10,213 bases of DNA, taken from positions 1 to 10,213 of the forward strand of contig JAISZZ010000004.1 of assembly GCA_031284385.1 (NCBI GenBank). Direction: 5' to 3'. Every line of letters starts with the position of its first letter. The first letter of the stretch is position 1. Under the pieces are notes generated by a model that did no database searches, was not told the origin of the DNA, and was given only the letters and a program-made list of their open reading frames with translations. Shown piece by piece: positions 7,237 to 10,213 of this stretch. This stretch comes from Treponema sp. GTDB taxonomy: Bacteria > Spirochaetota > Spirochaetia > Treponematales > Breznakiellaceae. The translations under genes were made by a program, and so were the position numbers.

Positions 7237-7336
7237 GGAGATTTGAGCATGAAAAGTCCATATTCAAAATTTAGCTCCGGTACGTAAGGTTAGGAACTGT
7301 AAAAAAATAAATTTCAGCGAATTGGGTGGTGGCGGA

Positions 7337-7371
7337 ATACCGCATAAGCCCGCTTGCGGGCGGCGCGGTAT
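7337..7371. repeat. Two-level stem-loop
   Basis: The outer stem ATACCGC/GCGGTAT (7337-7343/7365-7371) encloses an inner stem GCCCG/CGGGC (7348-7352/7357-7361) with loop CTTG. It is fully base-paired in both stems and GC-rich, unlike its surroundings. No T tract follows on either strand, so it does not look like an intrinsic terminator. Confidence 0.65.
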
Positions 7372-7377
7372 GGAGAC

Positions 7378-7438
7378 AGGGGGGCGCGAAGGGTGGGCGG
7401 CTATATGCCATAATATGGTATGGAAATAGCGCCCCCCT
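7378..7438. repeat. Long-range 10-bp inverted repeat enclosing an AT-rich hairpin
   Basis: AGGGGGGCGC at 7378-7387 pairs perfectly with GCGCCCCCCT at 7429-7438. Within the 41-base loop, TGCCA and TGGTA around 7407-7420 form a smaller imperfect hairpin centred on TAATA. The six-G and six-C runs are unusual here. It may belong with 7337-7371 to one structured element; its function is unknown. Confidence 0.6.
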
Positions 7439-7547
7439 TCATAATTTTACTCCATGGGACTGCGAACCGGACGTGTAAATGCAAGTTGCTGCTATGTTCA
7501 ACACCTATAGTTTAAATTTGAAAATGCCGATATGATATTGAGGTTCT

Positions 7548-8264
7548 ATGATCTTGATAGAGAAGCGAAAATCCGCTGTTTTTTTTCTCTTTTTAATCGC
7601 TTCCGTTGTGTTTACCCACAATTTGCGTGCGGGCGATGTCGCCTCTTTTGTTGACTTGGGTTTCTCGCAAAACGGAAAAATCTATATGTTCGCCCAGTAC
7701 GGCGTGAACGAACATAACCTTCACCCTTGGTCAGAGTTGTACATTGTTGACGTTGACCAAAACGAATTTGTCTCCGGCGGGCGTATTTCGTACAAGCATG
7801 ACACGCCTGTCGCTCTTGGGCAGGATGGTTCGGCGGCATTGCTGCGTGTTGTTTCCCGTAACAGCGAAATCATTCAAAAGTATCGCGCCAATTTTATGCA
7901 TCAAGGTATCCCGTTGTTCATATCTTTGGAAGATGTACGGACTCCTGACGGGCACACGATAGATTTTAGAGACTTTGAGCGGGGTGTCTTTTATTCCGCC
8001 TCGTTAAAATCAATAGTTTACGGCAGCGGCGCCGGCATACGCTCATCATTCTACATTATTTTTGAGAGCCGCGCCCGCAACGGCGTAAAAAAAATCTATC
8101 GCGTTGGAAATCCTGATGTCAAACGCGCCGGCGTAATGACGTACAGTATCAAAAAAGCCATCGTAAATCCTGAAAGAAGCTCCATAATACTCGTAATAGA
8201 AATGACCATGAAAACTAATGACGGCGCGGATATTCGCTACATGATTGAGGCCTTGCGGTTATAA
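7548..8264 (+). CDS. Secreted DUF2259-like protein
   Basis: This 238-residue protein has a clear signal peptide: basic MILIEKRKS, a hydrophobic run from about 10 to 22, and a likely cleavage after LRA at 26-28, so the mature protein is probably periplasmic. No lipobox Cys is present. The early mature part (FVDLGFSQNGKIYMFAQYG at 34-52, ELYIVDVDQNEFVSGGR at 63-79) is the pattern I associate with DUF2259, a family of predicted secreted proteins common in treponemes with no established function. The strand-rich sequence recalls a beta-propeller-like start. ATG at 7548 follows GAGG (7540-7543) at a short four-base gap. Its stop directly abuts the stop of the convergent TPR gene. Confidence 0.75.
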   Translation: MILIEKRKSAVFFLFLIASVVFTHNLRAGDVASFVDLGFSQNGKIYMFAQYGVNEHNLHPWSELYIVDVDQNEFVSGGRISYKHDTPVALGQDGSAALLRVVSRNSEIIQKYRANFMHQGIPLFISLEDVRTPDGHTIDFRDFERGVFYSASLKSIVYGSGAGIRSSFYIIFESRARNGVKKIYRVGNPDVKRAGVMTYSIKKAIVNPERSSIILVIEMTMKTNDGADIRYMIEALRL

Positions 8265-10213
8265 CTATCTGAGCGTCCGCAATATTGCGCGTAACTCCGG
8301 GTCGGCGGCCACGCTCGCGGCTGCTGCCGGCTGGATGCCGCCGTCTTCGGGTTTTGCTACGACTTCATCGCCGGCAGTTATCAGGTCAAAGAAACCGGCG
8401 CGGTTTAGCGTCCCCGCCGTCAATTCCTCTCCAACCTGTTTCGGCGTAAATGTGCCTGTAATATCACCCTCCGCATATCTCAGCCCTATACCTTCACCGC
8501 TCACATCCACGCGCCCTTTTTTGACTATCTGGTAACTGAAGTCTTCGCGTAAGCCGTCGAGTCTGCCCTTGTCGATGATGCCTTCACCGGCGGCTCTGCG
8601 AAGCAGTACGGCACGGAAGGGAATAGCCTTTCCAAGCTGTTCAACTATATTTCGCGCCGCGTTCCGCAGTCTGTCCCCGCCGGTACGGTACACGCTGAAA
8701 CTGCCGGCCTTAGCGCCGGTACGCGCCGCGTAAAGTTCCGCATTCACGGCAATATCGCGCTCGTTCTCCAGAACATTTACCAGCAAAAAATAATCCACAT
8801 CACCGGCTTCGCGGGCAGTCCTGAACGCGGAGGCAAAAGTCTTCTGTCTGCCTTCTAAGTCCGGCGTGATTATGTTGCTGTCGTGAATCAAAATATCTTT
8901 TATATACCGTGAGGTAATGTAACCGGCATCCGTGTGGTAAAATGCCGATTGCGCGGCGATTGAAAAAATCGCAATATTCCAATGCGGTCGAACCTCTTCC
9001 ATCGGCACATTCCAGCGTTTTGAAAGGTTGTTTTCCAGCAGAGCCGTGTAGGTTTCAATCTGATCGTTTACGGCGCGGCTATCCGTTCCCAAATCGCGCA
9101 TAAATTTCAATTCATCAAGGTACAGTTCTGGATATCCTTGAAGCCGTAAAATTTCGGCGTAATCCAGTCTTTCCTCCGCGTAAGGATTTATTCGTAAACC
9201 GCGCCTATACTCAAAAAGAGCCTCGCCGTTCAAATTTCTGCTCCGGTAGGCGCGTGCGCGGTCAAAATGATAGACAGCCCATCGTTTACGCTGGGGATCT
9301 TCCAGTTTTGTCGTTTCAATTACAAGGTCTTCCAGCGCTATACGGGTAAATTCATCATCGCTGTTAAAACCGAGCGCCGTTTCCAGTATGATGCGGGCAT
9401 CATATTTCCGCCCCATGCTGCTGTAAGCCATTCCTTTTAACAGCCACGCGCCCGCATCCTCATGGACGGCGGCAATGATACGGTCGGCAATGGCGGCGGC
9501 TTCCTCATATTCACTGTTCCGGTAACGCAGCGAAGCAAGCAGAGATAGCGCCGGTGTAAAGCCGGGTCGAAGTACAAGCGCCCGTTCAACATCATGGATG
9601 GCGCTGTTTACGCGCCCGGCGCGGGAGGCCAAATACGCTGAATAGTAATAAACGCGGTAATCATCAGGATGTTTTATTTCGGCGCGTTCTATGTACTCGC
9701 GGGCGGCCTCCGTATCGCCCAGCGACCCCAAAACAAGAGCGAGGGAAACCAAAAGCCGGCGGTCGTCCGGATAACGGCGGGCGGCATCACGGAAAAGTTT
9801 TACGGCATCTCCCGGTTTACCCATCGCGACATCCAACTCGGCGGCGGTAAACAGCGCGTTGCGGTTGTATGGTTCGCGGGATTGCACATACTTAACGATT
9901 TCCGCCGCCTCGTCCAGACGGCCAAGCGCGATGAGTATAAAAGCCTCCAGATTCGCGGCTTCCATGTTTAAACGGGCAAGGGAACGCGCCTTTCGCGCCC
10001 AGACAAGCGCCTGATCGTACTCGCCCAATTCGTAGTAACATTCTGCAAGCGCCGCAGAACCCTCCGCGTGAGCCGGATTCAACTTCAAACATTCAAGCAA
10101 ATCTTCAATGGCGGCGTACCAGTTCTCGTTCAACATCGCACTTTGCGCCTGAGTGTAGAAGTAAACGGCATCACGCAAATTCTGAGCCGGAGGCGTTTCC
10201 ACAGTGAACAAAA
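8265..10213 (-). CDS. TPR-repeat envelope-type protein, 5' end outside the window
   Basis: The frame is open to the right edge, so the true start and any signal peptide lie beyond it; about 648 residues are visible. Residues ~14-345 form about nine TPR units (for example ALAECYYELGEYDQALVWARKA at 54-75, with further units to 345). Residues ~405-620 are a different alpha/beta domain: WNIAIFSIAA, then DYFLLVNVLENERDIAV, then VYRTGGDRLRNAARNIVEQL, ending in a strand-rich part (GIIDKGRLDGL, then GIGLRYAEGDI, GFFDLITAGDEV). That ending recalls FlgT/CsgG-like envelope proteins with a small C-terminal barrel. A periplasmic or lipoprotein scaffold is inferred. The tail is Ala-rich. It is GC-rich compared with greA. 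Confidence 0.7.
   Translation of the reverse strand, partial: LFTVETPPAQNLRDAVYFYTQAQSAMLNENWYAAIEDLLECLKLNPAHAEGSAALAECYYELGEYDQALVWARKARSLARLNMEAANLEAFILIALGRLDEAAEIVKYVQSREPYNRNALFTAAELDVAMGKPGDAVKLFRDAARRYPDDRRLLVSLALVLGSLGDTEAAREYIERAEIKHPDDYRVYYYSAYLASRAGRVNSAIHDVERALVLRPGFTPALSLLASLRYRNSEYEEAAAIADRIIAAVHEDAGAWLLKGMAYSSMGRKYDARIILETALGFNSDDEFTRIALEDLVIETTKLEDPQRKRWAVYHFDRARAYRSRNLNGEALFEYRRGLRINPYAEERLDYAEILRLQGYPELYLDELKFMRDLGTDSRAVNDQIETYTALLENNLSKRWNVPMEEVRPHWNIAIFSIAAQSAFYHTDAGYITSRYIKDILIHDSNIITPDLEGRQKTFASAFRTAREAGDVDYFLLVNVLENERDIAVNAELYAARTGAKAGSFSVYRTGGDRLRNAARNIVEQLGKAIPFRAVLLRRAAGEGIIDKGRLDGLREDFSYQIVKKGRVDVSGEGIGLRYAEGDITGTFTPKQVGEELTAGTLNRAGFFDLITAGDEVVAKPEDGGIQPAAAASVAADPELRAILRTLR

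Larger units (their letters stand above)
7237..7547. other. Gene-free region with strong hairpins upstream of the DUF2259-like gene
   Basis: No gene is supported in these 311 bases. They contain two strong stem-loops (7337-7371 and 7378-7438, listed separately), a minimal 12-codon frame at 7249-7287 with an AGGAG at 7236-7240, and AT-rich sequence at 7500-7540. No well-spaced promoter pair was found for the downstream gene; a TATAGT at 7506-7511 lacks a -35 at good distance. Confidence 0.4.

Noticed and set aside
7378..7445. Intrinsic terminator at the 10-bp G/C stem
   Set aside because: The stem halves are 41 bases apart and the following sequence (TCATAATTTT) is not a proper T tract; on the other strand no T run follows either.
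7454..7510. Eighteen-codon frame MGLRTGRVNAS...
   Set aside because: No ribosome site, no conservation evidence, and length within chance expectation.

Overview
The window looks like chromosomal DNA from a spirochaete, most likely a Treponema or close relative. The best clues are a very large GreA (a GreA domain behind roughly 730 residues of helical repeats, an architecture known from Borrelia and Treponema), a secreted protein that I recognise as DUF2259-like, and several TPR proteins. A purM gene means at least part of de novo purine synthesis is present. Host-restricted treponemes such as T. pallidum lack that pathway, so a free-living or insect-gut type treponeme fits better. The species assignment is inference.

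Layout. Bases 1-160 hold a palindromic repeat element. It is followed by a probable promoter and ptsH (HPr, + strand, 273-530), a gene-free leader (531-740) and purM (+, 741-1802). Facing purM is a tight minus-strand cluster running from about 6924 down to 1832: a cytoplasmic TPR protein, the large greA and a CCA-adding tRNA nucleotidyltransferase, separated by gaps of only 22 and 13 bases. The AT-rich promoter for this cluster appears to lie at 6964-6991. Bases 7021-7547 are gene-free and contain the second copy of the repeat (7105-7236) and a separate pair of strong hairpins (7337-7438). Next come a secreted DUF2259-like protein (+, 7548-8264) and, with no base between the two stop codons, a large envelope-type TPR protein on the minus strand that runs off the right edge.

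How the genes fit together. The minus-strand cluster is an information-processing unit: transcript-cleavage factor, tRNA 3'-end maturation and a TPR scaffold. HPr is a phosphocarrier whose residue 46, the regulatory serine in most HPr proteins, is glutamine here. The two right-hand genes look like envelope proteins.

The least ordinary signals are the modular TA-bounded palindromic repeat with a compensatory base change between copies, a Tudor/SH3-like segment inside the large GreA, the HPr S46Q substitution, and the hairpin block at 7337-7438. I see no CRISPR array, transposase, rRNA or tRNA gene.
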